Made by a program: the position numbers and the translations under genes. The notes beneath the pieces were generated by a model. It had not been told where the DNA came from and did not search any database. It saw only the letters and a program-made list of their open reading frames with translations. Below are positions 7,630 through 15,722 of a stretch of 35,192 bases of DNA, in pieces. The DNA comes from Deltaproteobacteria bacterium. GTDB lineage: Bacteria > Desulfobacterota > Syntrophia > Syntrophales > UBA2185. How positions within the stretch are numbered: position 1 is the stretch's first letter; each line of letters opens with the position of its first letter. The DNA lies in the NCBI GenBank assembly GCA_026388545.1, contig JAPLJS010000072.1:1-35192 (forward strand). Reading direction: 5' to 3'.

Positions 7630-8537
7630 GGGAGTTTTATTTCCGGTTCTTTTTTAGATGGTAATATTTTATCAATATCATTGACAAGCTTGCCGATTGA
7701 ATTGACTGTAGTATCGATCTCTGTTCTCAATAATTTTAAATCCTTTGTTGAATCGGACGCATCCGCACTGATTTTTACTACGTTATCGAGGGCCGTATTG
7801 ATTTTTTCCAGCTTTAAAATAATATCCTTGAGAATTTTTCTGACTAATGGAAGGGCGCCATCATTGCCGTAAACCTGATCATCAGTTTTTGCAAGAAGAT
7901 CTCTAATCTTTTTGAGGGACTCATTGACAGATTTAGCGCTTTCCGGGGTTCCGGTCGCCATCTCAATAATCGTATCTTTTTTCGCCAGGTTTCCTGTAAG
8001 TTTCTCCGAGTGGCTCAAAATCTTGTTAACATTACCCTGGGGATCAGCAAGATTTGCGGTAATTCTTTCAATATTAGTAACTACCTTATCCACCTTTGCA
8101 AGGGTAGGCTGGACTTTTTTTATCGTCTCATTGATGTCATTGACCATCACAATCTCAGGGATAGTCTTTGGCGACAATGCCGGGCTGTTCAAATTCTCCG
8201 TGGCAATAATAAGTCTGGAAGAACCTATGAGGGGTTTATAAAGGCTGAAAGTGCTGTTAGACCTGATCCATTTTGAATGCTGTTCCGGTATCCTTATTTT
8301 TATAAGGAGTATCCCCTGATCGTTGAGTTCTAACGTTTCTACCCTTCCAATTTTATAACCGGAAAAGAGGACAGGCATCCCCTCGGTCAGATCCTCACCG
8401 GATTTTGACGAGAGTGTATATATGTATTCTCTTGTAAAGAAACCTTTGCTGTAAGCCAGGTATAGTACAGACGCAATGATCAATACCGATGTGATTACCA
8501 CAAATAATCCGACTTTGACTTCAACCTTTTTCGACAT
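7626..8537 (-). CDS. mlaD: MlaD/MCE-domain lipid transport substrate-binding protein
   Basis: A 303-residue protein with one N-terminal transmembrane helix (about 9-28), a single MCE domain (about 38-115, with SKSGEDLTEGMPVLFSGYKIGRVETLEL) and a long helical, heptad-like tail (about 130-290). MCE proteins form hexameric rings in the periplasm that shuttle phospholipids or other lipids for an MlaE/MlaF inner-membrane transporter. The tail could form a coiled-coil barrel as in PqiB/LetB-like systems. It overlaps the upstream ATPase-like gene by 17 bp and the downstream lipoprotein gene by 4 bp, indicating tight co-expression. Confidence 0.9.
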   Translation of the reverse strand: MSKKVEVKVGLFVVITSVLIIASVLYLAYSKGFFTREYIYTLSSKSGEDLTEGMPVLFSGYKIGRVETLELNDQGILLIKIRIPEQHSKWIRSNSTFSLYKPLIGSSRLIIATENLNSPALSPKTIPEIVMVNDINETIKKVQPTLAKVDKVVTNIERITANLADPQGNVNKILSHSEKLTGNLAKKDTIIEMATGTPESAKSVNESLKKIRDLLAKTDDQVYGNDGALPLVRKILKDIILKLEKINTALDNVVKISADASDSTKDLKLLRTEIDTTVNSIGKLVNDIDKILPSKKEPEIKLP

Positions 8538-8964
8538 CGATCATCCTGTACCTGTCTTTAAACCATGTATAATCAAATATGTGGCATTCTTTAAATGAAT
8601 CATAAATGATATTCAATGCATTATATATAAATCGGTCATCCGGAACATCCGGTATGATCTTGAAAGGTCTATCAATAACAATAATGGAATCCATAACCAT
8701 TGCAGCCCTTAGAAGCATCGCAAAGAATCGCTCTTTATTGGTTAGAGCGGAGGTTCGCTTGTTGGCAATATGTTCCAGACCGTATCCTCGCAGATATTGA
8801 AGAACCAGGAGTTCTGCTTTGTCATCGGGTAAGTTCTGGTGATACTGCTTGATCAGTGCAATATTAACCCACACATTCAGGTTTGAGATAAGCGGGACAT
8901 CGAGAGAAACCAGCCCCAGGTTTTGTTTGTTTTTCGCAGCGAAGTTTTTCAGCTCTTTATCCAA
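8521..8964 (-). CDS. Shortened, degenerate MlaF-like ABC ATPase
   Basis: A 147-residue protein between MlaE and MlaD, in the position of the MlaF ATPase. It aligns by eye only with the second half of such an ATPase. GLVSLDVPLISNLNVWVNIAL (17-37) resembles the region just after the Q-loop (LFDSLTVYENVAF), ALTNKERFFAMLLRAAMVMD (73-92) replaces the LSGGQ signature helix, and SIIVIDRPFKII (93-104) replaces Walker B DEP. There is no Walker A/P-loop, the signature is not LSGG, and the catalytic Glu after the Walker B Asp is Arg. The frame is closed by a TGA 18 codons upstream of the only usable start (TTG at 8964), so no N-terminal half is hidden here. It may be a structural relic, or it may need a separate ATPase. 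Confidence 0.65.
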   Translation of the reverse strand: MDKELKNFAAKNKQNLGLVSLDVPLISNLNVWVNIALIKQYHQNLPDDKAELLVLQYLRGYGLEHIANKRTSALTNKERFFAMLLRAAMVMDSIIVIDRPFKIIPDVPDDRFIYNALNIIYDSFKECHIFDYTWFKDRYRMIDVEKG

Positions 8965-8987
8965 TATGACTTCGTCTTCAAATAGAC

Positions 8988-9797
8988 TTAAATAAAGCTT
9001 AGAATTAATGACAGCACCTCAATAAGAACAATAGCTATAAAGACATCAACCATACCATTCAGAACCGCTATAGGAATACTGGTCAGATCATTTGTTGCGT
9101 GCAAGCCGAACCGTATCGGGATTAATGTAATAAAAAAGCCAAAGGCGCAACATTTTACGAGAGATATTACTATATCATAAAAATTAGCCGAATTTAATAA
9201 AACATTTGAATAGGTATCCAAACTCATTCCAAACATGAGCTTTGAAAATATCAGGCCGCTCGTCAAAGTCAGGATGGAAAAAAGAGCACTGAGTAAAACA
9301 ACAGATATAACACCATTTATGACCCTCGGTAAAAAAAGGTAGTCGATCACGTCAATATTGAATTTATCTAATGTGTTCAATTCTTTATTAACTTTCATTA
9401 CGGCAATTTCGGCATTTATGGCAGAACTGGAACGAAGGGCAATTAAAAGCACCGTAACGAAGGGCGACAACTCCGTAACGACTAAACCCATCAGAATTCG
9501 GCCCAAATATTCGGCAAGCCCCAGGGTCTTTATGATTTGAAAAACAATACTAATAAGGAGAGAGCCAAGTATTATTGAAATCCCAATAAATAAAGGTAAA
9601 ATCTGCACAGAAGTAAAATATATCTGGTTAATGAGAACCATCCGTGTAGCACTGCTATATGAATTTTTACTAAACATCCTCAAAATGATCGTGAAGGCAA
9701 AAGAAAGGGTATCACGGAATGATCCGGTCGCATTCATGCTGGTTTTGCCAATGCGTTCAATAATATCAATCATAGGGATGTCTTTCTTGCCTGACAA
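8988..9797 (-). CDS. mlaE: MlaE-type ABC permease
   Basis: A 269-residue inner-membrane permease of the MlaE/YrbE family (PF02405), with about five hydrophobic segments after an N-terminal interfacial helix (TLSFAFTIILRMF). The family region ELSPFVTVLLIALRSSSAINAEIAVMKV, with its conserved E and coupling helix, corresponds to the GRxGSAxxAEIGTM stretch, although the glycines are replaced by S/N. It is the first gene of the cluster that continues with the degenerate ATPase (23 bp away) and mlaD. The start at TTG 9797 has GGAAG about 8 nt upstream. ATG at 9773 (MIDIIERIG) is the alternative. It lacks an adjacent intact MlaF. Confidence 0.85.
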   Translation of the reverse strand: MSGKKDIPMIDIIERIGKTSMNATGSFRDTLSFAFTIILRMFSKNSYSSATRMVLINQIYFTSVQILPLFIGISIILGSLLISIVFQIIKTLGLAEYLGRILMGLVVTELSPFVTVLLIALRSSSAINAEIAVMKVNKELNTLDKFNIDVIDYLFLPRVINGVISVVLLSALFSILTLTSGLIFSKLMFGMSLDTYSNVLLNSANFYDIVISLVKCCAFGFFITLIPIRFGLHATNDLTSIPIAVLNGMVDVFIAIVLIEVLSLILSFI

Positions 9798-10164
9798 TGG
9801 ACGCTTCCACTCATATGACAGATTAACTCCGGGAGATTGTGTCCGTTATTAATATCCTATGAATCGTTACAAACCCTTCTCATCCGCCCATAAAATGGGC
9901 AATACGAACATTATCTCCGTCGGGGTCGGCAAAGATAATGTTTGAGTTTTGCAAGACTCTCACTATAATAACAATAAATGATAACATACTGTAAGTGGAA
10001 GTGCAAATATTGTATATATTCCTATTTGGAAAGATATGGTACTAAGCCCGCATGCACCGTGGGGTACCACGAATCAGGAGAATGATCAATTTGTCGTTCC
10101 CGCGCAGAGACTGTGTCGCAATTCGAAAAAGAGGTGAAAAAACATATGCTTCAGGAGAAAAACT
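9798..10164. other. 367-bp spacer between mlaE and the FAH-family gene
   Basis: The spacer holds divergent upstream regions for mlaE (minus) and the FAH-family gene (plus). Apart from the VOC-like fragment at 9880-9960, I see only AT-rich sequence (9960-10025) and no convincing promoter pair, terminator or complete gene. AGGAG just before 10165 is the ribosome site for the plus-strand gene. Confidence 0.5.
9880..9960 (-). pseudogene. Fragment resembling a VOC/glyoxalase C-terminus
   Basis: On the minus strand a short frame ending at TGA 9880-9882 reads RVLQNSNIIFADPDGD followed by NVRIAHFMGG. The FxDPDGN-x-(I/V)-x(2) pattern is the classic last strand of glyoxalase/bleomycin-resistance (VOC) domains. 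The frame extends only to an ATG at about 9984 through sequence with no domain similarity, and the rest of a VOC domain (about 100 residues) is absent. I read it as the remnant of a deleted gene. The match is short and could be coincidence. Confidence 0.45.
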
Positions 10165-11034
10165 ATGAAACTTATTCGATTCCTTTCTAAGGAAAATCAA
10201 GTCCTGTGCGGACTGTATGAACCGGAACTCCAGGATCAAGCCAGGATCATTCGGGGAGACATTTTTGGAAAGTTTAAAGTAACGTCGAAGTCAGCAACAA
10301 TTCATTCTGTCCTGCCACCTGTTTCTCCATGCAATATCCTGGCACTTGGGCTCAACTACAGGAAACATGCCGACGAAACAAACGTGTCGTATCCCGAAAT
10401 ACCGGTAGTTTTTATTAAAGCAACGACAAGCGTAATTGGGCACATGTCGCCTATTCTCCTTCCCACAGCAGGGCCGGAAAATGTCGATTATGAGGCAGAG
10501 CTCGCTATCATTATTGGCAGGAAGGTCAAAAATGTTCCTCCCTCCGAAGCAATGGACTGTATTTTAGGCTACACGTGCGCCAATGACGTCAGTGCCCGCG
10601 ACTGGCAGATTGAAAAACAAAAAAAGCAATGGGCCAGGGGAAAGAGCTTTGATACGTTCTGTCCTATGGGACCCTATTTGGTTACGCGGGAGGAAATACC
10701 TGACCCCCAGAATCTCCGTATCCGCACGATATTAAATGGTAGAACCGTCCAGGATTCTAATACCTCCGACATGATTTTCGATATCCCTTCAATTGTCAGC
10801 GACCTTTCAAGATCGATGACATTGCTGCCTGGTACGGTGATTTTGACCGGTACACCGGAGGGTGTCGGCTTTACCCGACAACCCCCTGTATTCCTTCAGG
10901 ACGGTGATAGTGTTACCATAGACATAGAAAAAATTGGTCAATTAAAGAACCCTGTCAAAAGAGAAGAGCAGAGAGAGAACATTATTTATTTAGGAAGAAG
11001 AGGGGTTCAAAAACCGCTGGTTTTAGGTGATTAA
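10165..11034 (+). CDS. Fumarylacetoacetate hydrolase family protein
   Basis: A 289-residue FAH-family enzyme. Members cleave or decarboxylate 1,3-diketo acids, or isomerise hydroxy-heptadienedioate, using a divalent metal. The family motifs are all present: ILALGLNYRKHADE, the metal ligands in VDYEAELAIIIGRK, CANDVSARDWQ, the KSFDTFCPMGPYLV loop, NTSDMIFDIP and the closing GTPEGVGF. It is a complete protein of normal length with an N-terminal lid domain of about 65 residues. CAGGAG lies 7 nt before the ATG. It is followed at 266 bp by the giant activase. Whether it takes part in aromatic or acyl catabolism is an inference, because this family is functionally broad (also oxaloacetate decarboxylase or acylpyruvase). 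Confidence 0.9.
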   Translation: MKLIRFLSKENQVLCGLYEPELQDQARIIRGDIFGKFKVTSKSATIHSVLPPVSPCNILALGLNYRKHADETNVSYPEIPVVFIKATTSVIGHMSPILLPTAGPENVDYEAELAIIIGRKVKNVPPSEAMDCILGYTCANDVSARDWQIEKQKKQWARGKSFDTFCPMGPYLVTREEIPDPQNLRIRTILNGRTVQDSNTSDMIFDIPSIVSDLSRSMTLLPGTVILTGTPEGVGFTRQPPVFLQDGDSVTIDIEKIGQLKNPVKREEQRENIIYLGRRGVQKPLVLGD

Positions 11035-11300
11035 CAGGTCTGTAAAAGTACCGTCTCATTATTGACAAACAGACAACGGCGTATATATTAACAGTCAAAA
11101 TAAGGATATGGTATGACTAAGGGCATCCTTTCATTAATACGCTTGCACTGCAGTCATTTCGGTGAACTGAAGCACCGAGCGTATTGTGGGGCACAGCGAC
11201 GTACGTAATGAATAGAGAATATTAAAAGATATCTCCCTTCGGTCGAGATGATGTTGAATGAATGTTACGCTAACCGCTACAACTAGTTGAGGGTAAGAAG

Positions 11301-14300
11301 TTGAAAAGTCTTGGTATTTGTATAGGTGCGTCAACATTATCAGCAGTCGGTATTACGAGAGATAAAGACGGTCAAATTCATAAGACATCCATAAATGTCA
11401 GGCCCCACCATGGCAATCCGCGAGAAGCCCTCCTGGAAACCCTAATAAATTTAGGTGTTGACGGCTATGACAGAATAGCTGTAACGGGAAGAAAATTCAG
11501 GCATGCCGTAAATCTTTCCTCTATTTCAGAGCCGGAAGCGGTCGAATCTGCGCTTTTTCATTTAAACGGCAATGGGCAGAACCTTGATGCTGTCATTAGT
11601 GCCGGAGGGGAAACCTTCATGGTTTATGTCATGGGAAAAGATGGAAGAATTTGCTCGGTTCAGACCGGGAATAAATGTGCATCGGGAACGGGAGAATTTT
11701 TTGTTCAGCAGCTCAACCGAATAGGGATATCCGTTAGCGAAGCAATTCATCATGCTGACGAAGAAAGACCTTATAAGGTCTCGGGTCGATGCAGTGTATT
11801 TTGTAAAAGTGATTGCACTCATGCGACAAATAAGGGGGTTCACAAAGGAAAAATTGTCGCAGGGCTTTGCAAGATGATGGCCGGTAAAATCATCGAAATT
11901 ATCAAGCAAATTCCCAGGAATGACATTATGATTATCGGGGGAACCGCACAAAATCCGGTTATGGTCAGCTATCTTCAAAAAGAGATAAAAAATTTGATTG
12001 TTCCGGAAGAAGCCCCTTATTTCGAAGCCCTGGGATCTGCATTATGGGCGCTCGATCACGAAACGGTTAAGTTGCCGGAAAAGAAAAGGCTCTTCAAAAA
12101 AGGCGGGAATTCTTTTTCCATCCTGCCGCCGTTGAACAGCGCACTCGGCATGGTCGATTTCAAAACGGCCGAGAGGGGGGTCGCGCAGGAAAATGACCGT
12201 TGTGTGATCGGACTCGACGTGGGGTCAACAACAACAAAGGCGGTAATCCTCAGGCTGCAAGACGATAAAGTCTTAGCGTCTGTATACCTGCGGACAAAAG
12301 GTAATCCTGTTCAAGCGTCAAGAGAATGTTACGCTGATCTTTATGCTCAGTTGGGCGAACTCGGAGAAGAAATAAAAATAGTTGGATTGGGTGTAACAGG
12401 CTCCGGCAGGCAGATAGCAGCGTTGCATGCCATGACAGGCGGTATTATAAATGAAATTATCGCCCATGCTACCGGGGCATTGTTTTTTGATCAGACTGTA
12501 GACACGATCTTCGAGATTGGCGGCCAGGACGCCAAATATACCTATATTAAAAATGGCGTACCATCGGACTATGCCATGAATGACGCCTGTAGTGCAGGTA
12601 CGGGATCTTTTCTGGAGGAAGCCGCAAAAGAGACGATGGGGATTGAGATGGAGGACATCGGCAGTATAGCAATTCAGGGACAGAATCCTCCAAATTTCAA
12701 TGACCAGTGTGCGGCTTTTATAAGCAGTGATATTAAGAATGCCTCTCATGAAGGCATGACGAGAGAAGATATTGTAGCCGGTCTCGTATATTCTATATGC
12801 ATGAACTATGATAATCGGGTCAAGGGAAACAGACCTGTAGGCGACAACATATTTATGCAGGGTGGCGTCTGCTATAACAAGGCGGTGCCGGTGGCAATGG
12901 CAGCCCTTACAGGGAAGCGAATTGTCGTCCCGCCGGAATCGGGACTGATGGGTGCCTTTGGGGTCGCACTCGAAATAAAAGGCATGTTACAGCTAAATCT
13001 CCTCCGGGAAAAAGATTTTTCTCTTAAAACATTAAGAGATAGGACCATCGCATACGGAGAACCATTTATCTGTAATGGGGGCAAAGAGAAGTGTGACCGT
13101 AAATGTGAAGTGGCGCGGATTGTCATAGAAGGGACAATTTATCCGTTCGGCGGAGCTTGCAACAGATGGTATAATCAACGCTTTAATATTCACGTTGATA
13201 CAGAAAACCTGAACCTTGTCAAAATGCACGATAATCTCACCTTTAATAAGTATATTCCTCAGCCGGAGGAACTGGGAGTTAAAGAAATTTCGAAAACAAT
13301 CGGGATTAATAAATCTTTTTTGGTAAATACGTATTATCCGCTGTATTACCACTTTTTTTCCCGGATTGGTCTTCGCGTCCTCATTTCAGACCTTTCAGAA
13401 CAGGAAGGTGTTGACCGTCAGAGAGCGCCCTTCTGCTATCCCGCGGAAATTTCGCATGGCTACCTTCAGAATCTCTTAAAGAAGAAACCGGATTATCTTT
13501 TTCTGCCTCAGTTAAAAGGCGATTACGCGGAAAACGGAGATAGAAAAGGCATAACCTGCCCCCTCTCACAAGGAGAACCCTATTATCTGTCAAGCGCCTT
13601 TAAGGATATGGAGATATTTGGAAAACTGAAGGAAGAAGGTAAAATCATAATGCCTGTTATTGATTTTTCCGGAGGATATGAGGCGGCAGAAGATGCTTTT
13701 ATATCCACAGCAAGAAAGCTTGGCTGCCGGAAGAATGCGGCTCGCAAGGCATTCTCTGAAGCGGTCAAAGTTCAAACAGGCATTCATAAAGAAATGAAAG
13801 AGGCGGGTTTGCGTTTTCTACGTGAGCTCGAAGAGGATCCTGATCGTACCGCTGTGGTTATCTTGGGAAGATCATACAATGCCTTTGTACCAGAGGCGAA
13901 TATGGGAATTCCTCATAAATTCGCATCCAGAGGCGTGCCCGTAATTCCCTTTGATTTTCTTCCGTTAGAAAAAGAGCCGGTCAATGATAATATGTACTGG
14001 TCAACAGGGCAGTCGATTCTCAAAGGAGCAACGTTTATAGAAAAACACCCGCAACTCTTTGGCTGCTATATTACCAATTTCTCCTGTGGTCCTGATTCAT
14101 TCCTTGTAGGGTACTTCCGCACTATTATGGGGAAAAAGCCTTTTTTAATCCTTGAATTGGATTCTCACGTGGCCGATGCGGGACTGGAAACGAGAATCGA
14201 GGCATTCATGGATATCATAAAAAATTACCGAGAATTGGGAAAACGGGAACAACATAGACGTGTTACACATTATTCTTCACCAAAAGCGGCGCATTTTGAT

Positions 14301-15578
14301 TATAGGAAACAGGAGTTCATCGATTCAAAGGGGAGAGGTTACCCATTCCATCACCCCCGGACGCATCTCATTATTCCGTCCATGGGGCGTTTCCTGAACG
14401 ATGCAACCTCTGCCGTATTCAGATCGATAGGTATCCGCGCATCGGTACTTCCACCCGCAGATGATCAAGTTCTCAAACTCGGAAGGGGCAACACAACCTG
14501 TAAGGAATGCCTGCCGCTGTTGCTTACCGTTGGCAGTCTCCTGAAATATTTGAAACAAAGGGGTGATTCGGACGAACTTTTAGTCTACTTCATGCCGACA
14601 GCATCCGGTCCCTGCCGGTTCGGCCAATACTCTCCCTTTATCAGTCAACTTATTGCCCGAAACGAGATAGAAGACGTCGCCGTATTTTCCCCTCAAGCCG
14701 AAAATAGTTACACCGAGTTAGGCGGCAACGAATTCACCTTGAAACTATGGTCGTGCCTGGTTATAGCTGATATCATGCAGGATATTTATTCAATTCTTCT
14801 GACAAACGCTGTGGACAAAGATCTGGCCCTGGAGATTTATAATAAGGAATCGAAAAGAATCATTGAGGTCTTTGAACATTCGCCCAATTTTAGAGACCTT
14901 CAAAAGACCCTCAAGACTGTAGCAAAGAACTTTCAGAAGATACCTGTAAAAAGGCATGTGAATGAAACTCCTACTATTCTCCTTACGGGTGAGATATTTG
15001 TCCGGCATGATGATATTTCAAGACAATTCCTCGTTGAGAAACTGGCCCAGCAGGGATTTGCAACCAAGGTTTCCAGTGTGATGGAATGGATTTATTACAC
15101 AGACTGGTGCTTCGAAAAGGGTTTATCGGCGGATATGCCTAATTTCCAAAAACGGGTTTCCCTTTTTCTGAGAGCGACCTGGATGAGAAGATATGAGAAA
15201 ACATACAAGAAAATCATGGTACAGTCAGATTTGTTCCAATATCGGCTGGAGAATGTCGATCATCTTATCAGTAATATCCAGCACTTGATCAATCCGGAAC
15301 TGACCGGTGAGGCTGTATTGACCGTAGGGGCGGCAATAACCGAGATTTTCTACCAGTATTGCGGAGTTATAGCCATCGGCCCCTTCGGTTGTATGCCCAA
15401 TCGTCTGTCGGAAGCCATCCTGTCAAGAGAGATGGGCACAGAGCTTCCCTTTCTGGCCATTGAAAGCGACGGGAATCTTTTCCCGCAGATTATCACGGCA
15501 AAATTGGAGGTGTTTATATTACAAGCATTGAGGTTACAGAGAAAAATGATGTACTCAAACAGGAAGAGTACTCACTGA
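11301..15578 (+). CDS. Giant activase / 2-hydroxyacyl-CoA dehydratase-like fusion protein
   Basis: A 1425-residue protein. Residues 1-255 and 300-565 are two tandem BcrA/BadF/HgdC activase modules (ASKHA ATPase fold). Each has the two Cys that ligate the bridging [4Fe-4S] cluster in HgdC: C126/C164 (NKCASGTG, GRCSVFC) and C430/C470 (NDACSAGTG, DQCAAF). The second has a canonical IGLDVGSTTTKAVI phosphate loop, the first a weaker GICIGASTLSAV. From about 590 comes a DUF2229-type region (YPFGGACNRWYNQRF, FCYPAEISHGYL), then further HgdB/dehydratase-like segments (FSCGPDSFL, CKECLPLLLTVGSLLKYL, FGPFGCMPNR-like IGPFGCMPNRLSEAI). Such proteins couple ATP hydrolysis to low-potential electron transfer. 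Their substrate is unknown. TTG start with GAGGG 8 nt upstream. No dehydratase partner genes adjoin. Confidence 0.88.
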   Translation: MKSLGICIGASTLSAVGITRDKDGQIHKTSINVRPHHGNPREALLETLINLGVDGYDRIAVTGRKFRHAVNLSSISEPEAVESALFHLNGNGQNLDAVISAGGETFMVYVMGKDGRICSVQTGNKCASGTGEFFVQQLNRIGISVSEAIHHADEERPYKVSGRCSVFCKSDCTHATNKGVHKGKIVAGLCKMMAGKIIEIIKQIPRNDIMIIGGTAQNPVMVSYLQKEIKNLIVPEEAPYFEALGSALWALDHETVKLPEKKRLFKKGGNSFSILPPLNSALGMVDFKTAERGVAQENDRCVIGLDVGSTTTKAVILRLQDDKVLASVYLRTKGNPVQASRECYADLYAQLGELGEEIKIVGLGVTGSGRQIAALHAMTGGIINEIIAHATGALFFDQTVDTIFEIGGQDAKYTYIKNGVPSDYAMNDACSAGTGSFLEEAAKETMGIEMEDIGSIAIQGQNPPNFNDQCAAFISSDIKNASHEGMTREDIVAGLVYSICMNYDNRVKGNRPVGDNIFMQGGVCYNKAVPVAMAALTGKRIVVPPESGLMGAFGVALEIKGMLQLNLLREKDFSLKTLRDRTIAYGEPFICNGGKEKCDRKCEVARIVIEGTIYPFGGACNRWYNQRFNIHVDTENLNLVKMHDNLTFNKYIPQPEELGVKEISKTIGINKSFLVNTYYPLYYHFFSRIGLRVLISDLSEQEGVDRQRAPFCYPAEISHGYLQNLLKKKPDYLFLPQLKGDYAENGDRKGITCPLSQGEPYYLSSAFKDMEIFGKLKEEGKIIMPVIDFSGGYEAAEDAFISTARKLGCRKNAARKAFSEAVKVQTGIHKEMKEAGLRFLRELEEDPDRTAVVILGRSYNAFVPEANMGIPHKFASRGVPVIPFDFLPLEKEPVNDNMYWSTGQSILKGATFIEKHPQLFGCYITNFSCGPDSFLVGYFRTIMGKKPFLILELDSHVADAGLETRIEAFMDIIKNYRELGKREQHRRVTHYSSPKAAHFDYRKQEFIDSKGRGYPFHHPRTHLIIPSMGRFLNDATSAVFRSIGIRASVLPPADDQVLKLGRGNTTCKECLPLLLTVGSLLKYLKQRGDSDELLVYFMPTASGPCRFGQYSPFISQLIARNEIEDVAVFSPQAENSYTELGGNEFTLKLWSCLVIADIMQDIYSILLTNAVDKDLALEIYNKESKRIIEVFEHSPNFRDLQKTLKTVAKNFQKIPVKRHVNETPTILLTGEIFVRHDDISRQFLVEKLAQQGFATKVSSVMEWIYYTDWCFEKGLSADMPNFQKRVSLFLRATWMRRYEKTYKKIMVQSDLFQYRLENVDHLISNIQHLINPELTGEAVLTVGAAITEIFYQYCGVIAIGPFGCMPNRLSEAILSREMGTELPFLAIESDGNLFPQIITAKLEVFILQALRLQRKMMYSNRKSTH

Positions 15579-15722
15579 GTTCGGTCCTGCGGACGATCAG
15601 TTTCAATGGAGTGTCCGTAAATGAAAAATAATGGTATTTTGAAAATATATATGCTAATTCCTCACTAAATTGAGGTTCTCACCTAAAGTGTTTGAACGCA
15701 GAGGAGGTTAATAAATAAAAAA

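Noticed and set aside
12318-12749. 143-codon minus-strand frame inside the activase gene
   Set aside because: It lies fully within a well-supported coding sequence on the other strand and has no domain-like pattern.
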